Shown here piece by piece: positions 15,230 to 24,401 of a DNA stretch of 64,000 nt. The DNA lies in NCBI GenBank assembly GCA_934454525.1, contig CAKSFM010000005.1, positions 1 to 64,000 of the forward strand, in the 5' to 3' direction. The stretch's first letter is position 1; every line of letters begins with the position of its first letter. Made by a program: the position numbers and the translations under genes. Under the pieces are notes generated by a model that ran no database searches, was not told the origin of the DNA, and was given only the letters and a program-made list of their open reading frames with translations. The stretch is from an uncultured Clostridia bacterium (GTDB lineage Bacteria > Bacillota > Clostridia > UMGS1883).

Positions 15230-18200
15230 GTGAGAGGGTTGCGCGATAACAGATATAAATTGGTTGTTTACGGGAAAAATATTTATAAGGAATGTATAAT
15301 TGATGCGACGGTGAAAACAGAAGTCAAAATAGGAACAGGCAAACAGTGCGATATCCGCTTCAGCAAGGATTTGTTTTTTGAAGAATTTGAGTTTGAAATG
15401 ACATGTCGGTCCGGAGCATGGCAGATAACCTGCAGCGAAAATATTTACCTGACCGGCGACGGACTGATGAAGTCACTTTCAAGAGTCTTAAACCACGGTG
15501 ATGTTATTGCCGCAAAATATGCTCAGTCAAACAGCGAGCTGTTCCGGATGAGCTTTTTCCTGGACTTTGATTCGGCTGACAGGAAATACAACCGTGTGAT
15601 AGATATTTCCGCAAAAAACCGCATTTTGATTGGCGGCACCGAAAACTGCGACATATTTATAGATGATGAACTGCTTGGGAGCGATACTGTTTGCCTGATA
15701 AAGGCTGAAGACGGATTGTATATAGAGGATAACAATTCAAAATACGGTGTATACATAAACGGAGAAAAGGCGCTCGGCAGCAACAGAATAAAACTGAATG
15801 ACTGTGAGTTTTTTATGATTGTCGGATACAGCTTTTATCTGAAAAATAACTCTGTATATACAGATAAGGCAAAAAACGTCAGAATCAGAAACCTTGCGTA
15901 CAGAGATGTTGAAAGCAGCAAAAGCAGACTTAACTATCCCAAATTCAACAGAAGCACAAGGAAAAAGTACAGACTGCCCGATACGGAAATCGAAATACTT
16001 GCGCCGAAATCAATGCCGGAACAGAAGAAACAGAGCCTGCTGCTCCTGATGGCGCCGCCGCTGGCAATGCTTGCACTGACTGTTATTCTGCGCGGAGTTA
16101 TGGGCGGCGGAGGAACATTCGTGATTTACAGCGCAGCGTCAATGTCGATAACACTGATAGCGTCGGTTGCGGCATATTTTATGAAAAAATCGGAGTACGA
16201 AAAAGACAGAAAAAAACGCAATGAAGATTATCTTGAATATATAAGAAACAAAGAAACGGAAATAACGGCTCTGCGAAAAGAAGAACTGAAAATATTGCAG
16301 AATAATTATCGCTCGGTCGATAAAAATCTTGAAGCAGCGGCGGCGTTTGACGAAAACCTGTTTGACCGCACCGAAACCGATGAAGATTATCTGCATGTGA
16401 GAATAGGAACCGGAGAAACTGAGGCAAGCTGCAAAATTAAATTCAAGCCGCAGGATTTCCGGGATAAAGATGATGAACTGGCAGCGCTTCCCGAACTGAC
16501 GGCGCTCCGCTATAAAATGCTCGGAAATGCGCCGGTAATTTCTGATTTTGCAAAGTCAGATGCCGTGGGAATTATCGGAACATGGGAAAAGCAGTACAGC
16601 TTTTTCAAAAATATTGTTCTTGACCTGGCGATAAGGCATTTTTATAAGGATCTGAAAATAATATGTATTTTCAGAGAGGATGATTGCGAGCGCTTTTCAT
16701 GGCTGAGATGGCTGCGGCATGTTTATAATGATGATATCGGAGTCAGAAATCTTGTTTATAATGAAGAAAGCGCCGGGGTTATACTCGAATATATATATTC
16801 GGTTTTGTCGCAGCGTGAAAATGCGGCAGCAGGCAACAGAATGCCTGAGTTCAGTCCTGATTTTGCCGTTTTTGTTTTCGACGGTGAAAGCATCGGGAAA
16901 CATCCGATTTCGAAATATATCAGCAATGCAAGACAATTCGGCTTCACATTTGTGTTTTTTGAAGAAGCACCGGAGCTGCTGCCGGAGGGGTGCAGAGAAA
17001 TAATCAGCTTATCGGCAAAAGGCTGTGAGGGCGAATGGATTGAAAGCAGTGACAGTGCAAAAATCCGCAGATTTTCATATGAAGCGGTGAGCGACGCAAC
17101 TGCCGAGGCGGTTGCGCTGAGAATTGCACCGGTTTACATTGACGAGGTGAACCTCGACAGTGACCTTACAAAGAATATAACGCTTTTTGAATTGCTGGAT
17201 ATTATGGCAGTTGACGACATTGATCTCGCGGGCAGATGGGAGCAGTCAAAGATTGAAAAAAGCATGGCTGTTCCGCTCGGAGTTAAGGTTAAGAACGAGA
17301 TAGTATATCTTGATCTGCATGAGAAATTTCATGGTCCGCACGGACTGGTTGCCGGAACAACCGGTTCCGGTAAGAGCGAACTGCTGCAAAGTTATATTCT
17401 GTCAGCGGCAACTCTGTTTCATCCGTACGAGCTGAGCTTTGTAATTATCGATTTCAAGGGCGGCGGTATGGTTAATCAGTTTGAAAAACTGCCGCATCTT
17501 AACGGCGCAATTACAAATATTGACGGCAGAGAGATTGACCGCTCGCTCAAGTCGATAAAGGCTGAACTGAGAAAAAGGCAGGAGCTGTTTTCTCAGCAGA
17601 AGGTTAATCATATTAATGACTATATCAGACTCTACAAGTCGGATAAAAGCCTTGTTCCGCTGCCGCACCTTGTGATTATAGTTGACGAATTTGCGGAGCT
17701 GAAAACGGAGCAGCCCGAATTCATGAAAGAGCTTATCAGCGCTGCGCGCATAGGAAGAAGCCTGGGCGTTCACCTGATACTTGCAACGCAGAAGCCTTCG
17801 GGCGTGGTTGACGCGCAAATATGGAGTAACTCGAAATTCAAGCTTTGTCTGAAAGTTCAGACAAAGGAGGATAGCCAGGAGGTTATCAAAACTCCGCTGG
17901 CAGCTGAGATTGTTGAACCGGGAAGAGCATATCTGCAGGTAGGAAACAATGAACAGTTTGATTTATTTCAGTCGGCGTACAGCGGAGCTAAAATCCTTGA
18001 GGGCGAGATGTCCTCACAGAATCTGTTTGAATTGCAGCAGGTTAATCTGTGGGGAAAGCGGAGCGTTGTTTTTTCAAATAAGCACCGCGGAAAAGCTGAG
18101 GGAGCGAAAAGCCAGCTCTGCGCAATTGTGGATTATATCGCCGCTTACTGCGAGCAGAACTCGATAGCGCGTCTCAGCGGAATCTGCCTGCCGCCGCTGC

Positions 18201-19825
18201 GTGATGTTATCTATGCTGATGAGCTTAAGAAAACGGTTAAAAATTCAGCGGAAGGCATCAGCGCCACTGTCGGACTGTATGATGACCCCGAGCTGCAGAT
18301 TCAGGAAGAGCTTGTGTTAAAGCTTTCCGAGAGCAATACTTACATTGTCGGCTCGGCGCAGACAGGCAAAACCGCCATGCTTCAGACGATTGCAAAGGAT
18401 TTGCTTGTGACATATACTCCGGATGAAGTAAGTCTGTATATAATAGACTGCGGAAATATGTCTATGAAAGTGTTCGAGGAATCGGGAATTGTCGGCGGAG
18501 TTGTTTTACCGACTGAGGAAGAACGGATTAACAATCTGTTCAAAATGCTCAATGATGAAATCGGAAAAAGAAAAAATATTTTTGCTCAGAACCTTGTAGG
18601 TACATATGCGGCATATACAGAGGCAGGTTTCACGGATTTGCCGCAGATATTCCTGATAATTGACAATGTTACGGCGTTCCGTGAATATTATCCGGAATGT
18701 GACTCGGATCTGCTTGTAATCTCGCGTGACGGGCAGGGCGTTGGTATTAATATCATTGCAACAGCCACTCAAACGAATGCAATCAGTTATAAGGTGCTGG
18801 CAAACTTCGGAACAAGAATTGCACTGACATGCAATGACAAGGGAGAATATTCAAACCTGTTTGACCGCTGCAGAACAGAACCTAAGGAAGTTCCGGGAAG
18901 AGCGCTTTGCATGCTTGACAAACGTATATTGGAATTTCAGACGGCGCTGTGCGTGAAAGGCAGCAAGGAAATTGAGCGCACGGAGAATCTCAGAACAATG
19001 ATTCACGAAATGAACTCGATGTACGGAGGTAAAAAGGCAAGACAGATTCCTCAGGTGCCTGACATAATCAGAGCATCGGAGCTGTTTGGCGAGCACAGAG
19101 AGCTGTTCGGAAACAAGTACAGTATCCCCATCGGAATCGGATATGACAAAGTCGAATATGTATATCTCAATTTGTTGTCTGCCGATATACTTGCGGTTAC
19201 CGGACGGGAAAAAAGCGGCAAAACCAACTTTGTTAAATATCTGATGAACACGATTAACAAAACAATAATGCAAAATATGGCTGAAGCATACATAATTGAC
19301 TCGTCGAACCGTTCGCTTGAAGAGCTTAATTCCTGCGGATTTGTAAAGAATTATACGGTTGACTCGGGAGAGGCAGAATCGATTATCGATGATATTCTTG
19401 ATGAACTTGAGGACAGGTCTGAGTATCTGGTGGATAACCGCGGCTCAGAACCGGAGGAAAAGCTTCTTGAAGAATATCCGCTGCTGATGCTGATTGTTGA
19501 AAATAATTCGTTTATAACAGAGGTTTCGAAAGACAAGGAATTGTATGCGAAATTCCTGAAAATAACAAAGGAATACAAAAATCTCAAGGTAAGCGTTATA
19601 TTCTCCGGTATTGAAAATACAGCGGTTGCTTACGGCGCACCCGATATGCTTAAGCAAATTAAGGAGAATAAAAAGATAATCGTGTTTGATGATGTGTGTA
19701 ACTTTAAGTTTGCCGAAGCGAGCATAAAGCAGCAGAAAGCATATTCCAAACCGATTGCGGCAGGTGACGCATACCTGTGCATTGGCGGAGAGCTTACAAA
19801 GCTGAAAACAATCTTGAATGTGTAG
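15230..19825 (+). CDS. essC: EssC-type FtsK/SpoIIIE ATPase, motor of the T7SS
   Basis: A 1531-residue membrane motor. Two N-terminal FHA-like domains (about residues 10-110 and 120-205) lack the Arg/Ser/His phosphothreonine-binding set. Two transmembrane helices follow (about 262-300), then three P-loop domains: GTTGSGKSELLQ (about 706) with Walker B IIVDEFAEL (about 815), GSAQTGKTAM (about 1040) and TGREKSGKTNF (about 1322). Only the first has a full FtsK-like motor signature; the later ones look partly degenerate, as in known EssC/EccC. It recognises WXG100 substrates and powers export. The start may be GTG 15230 or TTG 15239; the latter has GGGGTGA 5 nt upstream. Confidence 0.95.
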   Translation: MRGLRDNRYKLVVYGKNIYKECIIDATVKTEVKIGTGKQCDIRFSKDLFFEEFEFEMTCRSGAWQITCSENIYLTGDGLMKSLSRVLNHGDVIAAKYAQSNSELFRMSFFLDFDSADRKYNRVIDISAKNRILIGGTENCDIFIDDELLGSDTVCLIKAEDGLYIEDNNSKYGVYINGEKALGSNRIKLNDCEFFMIVGYSFYLKNNSVYTDKAKNVRIRNLAYRDVESSKSRLNYPKFNRSTRKKYRLPDTEIEILAPKSMPEQKKQSLLLLMAPPLAMLALTVILRGVMGGGGTFVIYSAASMSITLIASVAAYFMKKSEYEKDRKKRNEDYLEYIRNKETEITALRKEELKILQNNYRSVDKNLEAAAAFDENLFDRTETDEDYLHVRIGTGETEASCKIKFKPQDFRDKDDELAALPELTALRYKMLGNAPVISDFAKSDAVGIIGTWEKQYSFFKNIVLDLAIRHFYKDLKIICIFREDDCERFSWLRWLRHVYNDDIGVRNLVYNEESAGVILEYIYSVLSQRENAAAGNRMPEFSPDFAVFVFDGESIGKHPISKYISNARQFGFTFVFFEEAPELLPEGCREIISLSAKGCEGEWIESSDSAKIRRFSYEAVSDATAEAVALRIAPVYIDEVNLDSDLTKNITLFELLDIMAVDDIDLAGRWEQSKIEKSMAVPLGVKVKNEIVYLDLHEKFHGPHGLVAGTTGSGKSELLQSYILSAATLFHPYELSFVIIDFKGGGMVNQFEKLPHLNGAITNIDGREIDRSLKSIKAELRKRQELFSQQKVNHINDYIRLYKSDKSLVPLPHLVIIVDEFAELKTEQPEFMKELISAARIGRSLGVHLILATQKPSGVVDAQIWSNSKFKLCLKVQTKEDSQEVIKTPLAAEIVEPGRAYLQVGNNEQFDLFQSAYSGAKILEGEMSSQNLFELQQVNLWGKRSVVFSNKHRGKAEGAKSQLCAIVDYIAAYCEQNSIARLSGICLPPLRDVIYADELKKTVKNSAEGISATVGLYDDPELQIQEELVLKLSESNTYIVGSAQTGKTAMLQTIAKDLLVTYTPDEVSLYIIDCGNMSMKVFEESGIVGGVVLPTEEERINNLFKMLNDEIGKRKNIFAQNLVGTYAAYTEAGFTDLPQIFLIIDNVTAFREYYPECDSDLLVISRDGQGVGINIIATATQTNAISYKVLANFGTRIALTCNDKGEYSNLFDRCRTEPKEVPGRALCMLDKRILEFQTALCVKGSKEIERTENLRTMIHEMNSMYGGKKARQIPQVPDIIRASELFGEHRELFGNKYSIPIGIGYDKVEYVYLNLLSADILAVTGREKSGKTNFVKYLMNTINKTIMQNMAEAYIIDSSNRSLEELNSCGFVKNYTVDSGEAESIIDDILDELEDRSEYLVDNRGSEPEEKLLEEYPLLMLIVENNSFITEVSKDKELYAKFLKITKEYKNLKVSVIFSGIENTAVAYGAPDMLKQIKENKKIIVFDDVCNFKFAEASIKQQKAYSKPIAAGDAYLCIGGELTKLKTILNV

Positions 19826-19840
19826 GAAAGGAAGAATAGC

Positions 19841-20158
19841 ATGGCGGAACAGTCAGTATATAACGGTACGGTTCAGTCAATAGATACCGATCTTTTTGAC
19901 GATACGATTACGGCTTTCAGAACGGCAATCAAGCAGTATCGTGAAGCGCGCGAGGCAATTTTCCGTTCAACCGACGCACTTGTAAAAGTGTGGGAAGGCG
20001 ACGGAGAAAAAGCATTTGAAAAAGTCTATAAGACCTTAAAAACGCAGCTGAAAGACGAGGAAGATAATCTGAGAACCATTGCCGAGGATTTGGAAAATAT
20101 GCGGCAGTCTTACCGCGATTGGGACAGCGAAATTGCGCGGCAGTTCAAAAATGAGTAA
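19841..20158 (+). CDS. WXG100-like T7SS substrate or chaperone 1
   Basis: A 105-residue all-helical protein with a central Trp-Glu-Gly turn in LVKVWEGDGEKAFEKVY (about residues 47-63), the helix-WXG-helix signature of WXG100/EsxA-like proteins. The N-terminal extension TVQSIDTDLFDDTITAF is longer than in classical EsxA. It follows essC by 15 nt with AGGAAAGGA upstream. It is likely secreted as a dimer or acts as partner for a larger helical substrate encoded next. Confidence 0.78.
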   Translation: MAEQSVYNGTVQSIDTDLFDDTITAFRTAIKQYREAREAIFRSTDALVKVWEGDGEKAFEKVYKTLKTQLKDEEDNLRTIAEDLENMRQSYRDWDSEIARQFKNE

Positions 20159-20173
20159 AAGGGGGTCACGGAT

Positions 20174-20515
20174 ATGTCAATCAGCTCTGATATAAGAAGC
20201 AAGGAACGGGCGATAAAAAATCTTGAAAAATATAAAAGGGATTTAACGGACGATACCGGTGACATTACTGCTATCAACAGGCTTGTCGGAGATTTGCAGA
20301 GTGATTTTCAAAGCGCTGTTGTTGCGGATAACACACGTTCCGTTGTGGATAAAATAAATAATCTGATTGAGCCTTATCAAAGCAGTGATTCCGATATAAC
20401 AACAGCGGAGGGGTATATTGATACGGAAATATCAGCGCTGCGAAGAGAAATTGCCGCTTTGGAGCGGGCGCTGGAGGCTGCAAGGTCAGCCAAAGCTGCA
20501 TTGAACGGAAATTGA
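20174..20515 (+). CDS. Helical T7SS-associated protein resembling DUF5082/YwqH
   Basis: A 113-residue coiled-coil protein (helices about residues 4-25, 33-70 and 78-110) rich in Ala, Arg, Glu and Asp, with no WXG motif. Size, composition and position before a possible effector resemble YwqH-type (DUF5082) proteins encoded upstream of LXG toxins in Bacillus. It may be a small partner that forms a composite secretion signal with the next protein. The match is by general pattern only. Confidence 0.55.
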   Translation: MSISSDIRSKERAIKNLEKYKRDLTDDTGDITAINRLVGDLQSDFQSAVVADNTRSVVDKINNLIEPYQSSDSDITTAEGYIDTEISALRREIAALERALEAARSAKAALNGN

Positions 20516-20516
20516 G

Positions 20517-21806
20517 GTGATTATTACGGGTACACTGATTGTTAATTACGGCAAAATAAGGGATGTAACCAGAACAGCGCAGTCGCTGTCGAACAAAATC
20601 AGCCGCCGGATAGATGATTATTCAGGGATCAAGAAAAACATAGCCGGTGTGGGAACAACGCGAAATAATTTATCGCAGTCAAATTATTTTATAGAGAAAA
20701 AAATTCAAAAGCTGCGCGATAAGTCTGAGCAGATAGGGTATTTTAAAGCAGCGATTGCCGATTTCGGAGAAGAAGCAAAGGAAGCCGACAAACGCGTTGC
20801 AAGAAGGATTACCGATGACACAAAAACCTTTAAGCAGGCTAACAGTATACGCATTTCGGTGTTTGCATATATCGGTGTCGGACTTGAAGATTTGGCAAAA
20901 GGCTGGTTCGGAAGAGATATTGTTAATTTAATTGAAGCCGCCGGGCGCCGAGCCAAATATGATATTAAGGACTGGTATCACGATAAGGGCGGAAAATATA
21001 CAGTTAATATTGTCAAGGACGCTGTAAAGGTTGCGGTTGCGATTGCCGCGTTCGCCGCCCTGATCGGTACAGGTGCGGGACTCGCTGCATTTTTCTTCGC
21101 AGGATTTTCAATCTACAGCGCATCGGCGAAATTCGGTTATGATGTGGCAGCGAAACATGAATTCAACACCTCCGGAAACAGGGTGATTGCCGACAGGATT
21201 GATGACAGCGACGGAAGCGAACTTACAATGCTTATCTGCGGCAAAAGCGCAGAGGGCATAGCGCTTATGTTTAATCAGGACAGTGATGAATACAGGAAAA
21301 ACGGAGAGGCAATCGGAGCATATCTTTTCGGCGGTCTGGAAATTGCGCAGGCATTTTATAACATAACAAAGCTTAAGAACTTTATCTTCGGCAAGGACTT
21401 CAAATTCAAAGCTCTTTTGGATGATATCAAATATAACAGCAATAATGCAAAGCTGACGGAGCTGATAAGCAAAAATGTGACGGACAGTTCACTCATCAAG
21501 ACTTTCAGGGATTACGGCTATTACAAAAATTCCACGTTCATTACGGACAAAACTCCTATCGATCTTTCAAGATTTGCAATAGCAAACAATTATGCTACGA
21601 AAGACTGGAAATCGATGAAGGGAATTTATAAAAATATCAGGGATCTGAAAAAGTTTTTCACCGGCGGGGTTATGGGGAAATATACATATAAATTTCCGTT
21701 TGATTTCAAAGATAAGATTGACGGTGCGGTCACTGACATAAAAGATGCTTATAAGGATGTAAAAATTAATAAGACGGTTATAACTCCGCTGAAGCTGTCC
21801 GTGTGA
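20517..21806 (+). CDS. Putative LXG-like T7SS effector with unknown C-terminal domain
   Basis: A 429-residue protein. Residues about 8-105 form a helical region (YGKIRDVTRTAQSLSNKISR, then FIEKKIQKLRDKSEQI and EEAKEADKRVARRI) like the N-terminal targeting modules of clostridial LXG-type polymorphic toxins. A hydrophobic stretch (about 168-200, Ala/Gly/Phe-rich) may insert in membranes. The C-terminal 200 residues are Lys/Phe/Asp-rich and match no domain I know. A small membrane protein follows directly, as expected for a toxin and its immunity protein. The start is uncertain: GTG 20517 lies within GAGGTGA just after the previous stop, so a rarer codon slightly downstream is possible. Confidence 0.55.
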   Translation: MIITGTLIVNYGKIRDVTRTAQSLSNKISRRIDDYSGIKKNIAGVGTTRNNLSQSNYFIEKKIQKLRDKSEQIGYFKAAIADFGEEAKEADKRVARRITDDTKTFKQANSIRISVFAYIGVGLEDLAKGWFGRDIVNLIEAAGRRAKYDIKDWYHDKGGKYTVNIVKDAVKVAVAIAAFAALIGTGAGLAAFFFAGFSIYSASAKFGYDVAAKHEFNTSGNRVIADRIDDSDGSELTMLICGKSAEGIALMFNQDSDEYRKNGEAIGAYLFGGLEIAQAFYNITKLKNFIFGKDFKFKALLDDIKYNSNNAKLTELISKNVTDSSLIKTFRDYGYYKNSTFITDKTPIDLSRFAIANNYATKDWKSMKGIYKNIRDLKKFFTGGVMGKYTYKFPFDFKDKIDGAVTDIKDAYKDVKINKTVITPLKLSV

Positions 21807-21817
21807 GGTGCCGCAAT

Positions 21818-22315
21818 ATGCAAATTAAATTTTCATTAGCAAAATTCAACGGGATTTTTGCCGTGAGGGCGCTGCTGCTCGGTCTGCCCGGAATATGCGT
21901 TGTTGCTCTTATCGTTCTTGCACTGAACGGAAAAGGACTGAGAATCAATGCGTCCGCAGGGGCGGCAAGGGTTGCCGCGGGGGTTATGGTTTTGGCCCTT
22001 TTGTCAATGCTGATGGCTCTTCCGTACTATTTTTCAAACCTGTCGCTTTTCAGAAAAAGCTATATCATAAAAAACGAAAACGAGCTTACTTATATAAAAT
22101 GCTCGAACAGCTTGCCGATTCTTGATGAAAGAACTGATATTTATAGGATAGAAGATATTAAAAACATAAAAATCAAAGGGAAAAAGATTCATATTGAGGG
22201 GCGCATAAAAAAATATACTCAAACGGGGTTAAGAAAACGGGAAGCATTTGCCGCAGAACTGACGGAGCTTGAAATTCCGGATGTTTTCCGGAATTCGGAA
22301 GCACTGGTACAATAA
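21818..22315 (+). CDS. Small membrane protein, candidate immunity protein
   Basis: A 165-residue protein with two membrane helices (about residues 16-38 and 50-70) and a cytoplasmic beta-rich tail containing YRIEDIKNIKIKGKKIHIEG. ATG 21818 follows GTGAGGTG, which overlaps the end of the upstream gene. No family is recognised, though the tail resembles a PH-like or YcxB-like fold. Its tight coupling to the hydrophobic effector candidate suggests it protects the producer's membrane. A structural role in the secretion complex is an alternative. Confidence 0.5.
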   Translation: MQIKFSLAKFNGIFAVRALLLGLPGICVVALIVLALNGKGLRINASAGAARVAAGVMVLALLSMLMALPYYFSNLSLFRKSYIIKNENELTYIKCSNSLPILDERTDIYRIEDIKNIKIKGKKIHIEGRIKKYTQTGLRKREAFAAELTELEIPDVFRNSEALVQ

Positions 22316-22331
22316 GAAGGGAGCAGATTTA

Positions 22332-23615
22332 ATGGAAAAGAATATATCTTTGGCAGAGGAATATAATCAGCAGGGGAAGCTGCTGTACAAGGTAAATAAA
22401 TATGAGGAGGCAATTGAGCTTTATAAAAAGGCAGAGGCGGATGACCCGATGTATGCCGAAACATATTTTAATATGGGCGAGGCATATGTAATGCTCGATA
22501 AGTATGACGAAGCGCGCGCATCATTCAAGAAAGTTTTGCTGATAGATAAAAACAACGGCGAAACGTACTTTCATCTCGGAAACATTGAATTCCTGTGCGA
22601 TAACAATTCCGCCGGGCGTGAGTATTATGCGCAGGCGGTTAATAACGGCTTTGTTGATTATCAGCTGTACTTTAACCTCGCGTCTGTTTGTGAGGATGAG
22701 GGGAATTATGAAGACGCCGTCAAGAATTACAACCGCGCTATCAGAATTGACAATCTCAGACCTGAAGCAAAATTCAGAAAAGCGCAGATTTACATGGCAA
22801 CACATAACTATCCGGAGGCAGTTCAGGCTCTGGATTCAATGATTGCGTCAAATCCGGAGGTTTTTGAAGGGTATCACTATAAAACGCTTCTGCTTATAGA
22901 AGAGGGCAAATTCGATGACGCCGAAACGGTTTTAAAGCATGCGATTGAACTTTTTCCCGATGATGAGGCATTCCTTTTTGACCGTGTTTTGCTCCTTGAA
23001 AAAATGGAGAAATATGATGAAGCGCTTGATATACTTAGTAATATCAGCAGTGAAAGCAGCGATGTACTTCTTGAAAAAGGAAAAATATATCTGGCTAAAA
23101 ATAATGAAGCGGAAAGCATTAAATGCTTTGAAACGGTGATTGAAAATGAGGGCAGTGAATTTAATGCCGAAGCAAGATTTTATCTTATAAATATTTACAA
23201 CTTTAAAAAGGAATACGATAATGTTCTTCGGTACTGTGAGGAGGTAATCGGTGCCGGCAGCAAAAGCACATACTATTATTCAGCCGTATTTTTCAGAGCA
23301 GAGGCAATTATGAATTCGAAACCGGAAGCCGAAGCAAAAGCGGCATTTGAAGAAGCTCTGAAAATTTTCAGACGCGGATGCTCGGAAAATCCCGGATTCA
23401 TGGATTTGTATGTGTACAGAGCATTGTGCAGCAAGGCTTTAAAGGATTATGACAATGCCCTTGAAATGGTAAATTACATTATTAACCTTGATGAAAATTT
23501 CGGAGATGCATATCTTATCCGTTCTGAAATTTACAAGGATCTGAATGAACCCGAAAAAGCTGCGGAGGACAGAAAAACCGCAGAATCGAAAGGCATGGTT
23601 CTGAAACTGGTTTAA
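22332..23615 (+). CDS. Cytoplasmic TPR-repeat protein
   Basis: A 427-residue protein made almost wholly of tetratricopeptide repeats (about ten, residues 5-420), for example YNQQGKLLYKVNKYEEAIEL and YFNMGEAYVMLDKYDEARAS. There is no signal peptide or membrane helix. ATG 22332 is chosen over an upstream in-frame start because AAGGGAG lies in front of it. TPR proteins scaffold complexes or act as chaperones. Position between effector and WXG100 genes suggests a substrate-handling chaperone, but this is inference. Confidence 0.82.
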   Translation: MEKNISLAEEYNQQGKLLYKVNKYEEAIELYKKAEADDPMYAETYFNMGEAYVMLDKYDEARASFKKVLLIDKNNGETYFHLGNIEFLCDNNSAGREYYAQAVNNGFVDYQLYFNLASVCEDEGNYEDAVKNYNRAIRIDNLRPEAKFRKAQIYMATHNYPEAVQALDSMIASNPEVFEGYHYKTLLLIEEGKFDDAETVLKHAIELFPDDEAFLFDRVLLLEKMEKYDEALDILSNISSESSDVLLEKGKIYLAKNNEAESIKCFETVIENEGSEFNAEARFYLINIYNFKKEYDNVLRYCEEVIGAGSKSTYYYSAVFFRAEAIMNSKPEAEAKAAFEEALKIFRRGCSENPGFMDLYVYRALCSKALKDYDNALEMVNYIINLDENFGDAYLIRSEIYKDLNEPEKAAEDRKTAESKGMVLKLV

Positions 23616-23631
23616 CATAGGGGTGATTAGT

Positions 23632-23937
23632 ATGGCGAATAAATTAAAAGTTGACTTGGATATGCTGGCAAACACCGCGGCTGCTTACAAAAATTCATAC
23701 GATCAGCTTTCACAGCTTGTAAGCAGTCTGGATATAAGCGTTGACAATCTCAGAAATTCCGGCTGGAAATCTGCCGCGAGTACGAAGTTTTTTGAAACGT
23801 TTGATGAAACATGGAAGAAAAATATTAAAACCCATATGCTGATAATTAATCATCTGAATGATTGTCTTAATGAAGCTCAGCGTGAATATGTCAATATATA
23901 CGATAAAATTCCGGAACTGGGAAGAACACTGGAATAA
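23632..23937 (+). CDS. WXG100-like protein 2 (Trp-Lys-Ser variant)
   Basis: A 101-residue helical protein with the WXG100 layout. The helical hairpin has its turn at LRNSGWKSAASTKFFETF (about residues 40-57), so Gly of WXG is replaced by Ser. It resembles the divergent small partners found next to LXG effectors. ATG 23632 follows GGGGTGA. It is probably exported or a co-chaperone with the WXG100 protein encoded 90 nt downstream. Confidence 0.72.
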   Translation: MANKLKVDLDMLANTAAAYKNSYDQLSQLVSSLDISVDNLRNSGWKSAASTKFFETFDETWKKNIKTHMLIINHLNDCLNEAQREYVNIYDKIPELGRTLE

Positions 23938-24027
23938 GGCTGCATAGCCTGCCAAACAGCTGCAACGTGCTTAGGCACATATGTCTGTGCACTTTGTATA
24001 TAAATATTATAAACGGAGGTGATAAAC

Positions 24028-24324
24028 ATGGCAGAGAGAATTACAATAACGCCCGCAGAGCTGAGAACATCGGCTAATAATTTCAGAGCTAAATCGGATG
24101 AAATCACAGATATTCTTAAATATTTGTTAACCGAGGTTAACAATCTTGAAAGCACATGGGACGGTGCGGCTCAGGATACATTCTTTGCGCAGTACAATGA
24201 ACTGCAGACGCCGCTTAATCAGTTCCCTGAGATTTTAAACGGTATAGCATCTCAGCTTGACGCTGTTGCGCAGACGCTTGAGGAAACCGACAATGCGCTT
24301 GCATCACAGCTTGGCGGAAACTAA
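24028..24324 (+). CDS. Canonical WXG100 family protein (EsxA/YukE-like)
   Basis: A 98-residue protein with the classic pattern ITITPAELRTSANNF, then LESTWDGAAQDTFFAQY (Trp-Asp-Gly at about 48-50), then a long second helix. This is the expected main secreted substrate and the partner of EssC. The usual C-terminal Tyr-x-x-x-Asp/Glu export motif is not clear (LEETDNALA), so recognition may differ or rely on a partner. ATG 24028 has a very strong AAACGGAGGTGA site, suggesting high expression. The 90 nt before it include a short hairpin (GTGCTTAGGCAC) and an AT-rich stretch that might hold an internal promoter. Confidence 0.9.
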   Translation: MAERITITPAELRTSANNFRAKSDEITDILKYLLTEVNNLESTWDGAAQDTFFAQYNELQTPLNQFPEILNGIASQLDAVAQTLEETDNALASQLGGN

Positions 24325-24401
24325 TCGTAAGCGCTTTAAAGGCACTGCCGGAAGCCGGAGCTTTCGGCTTGCCTTTGGGCAAAGCATGGGAGAGGAATAT
24401 A

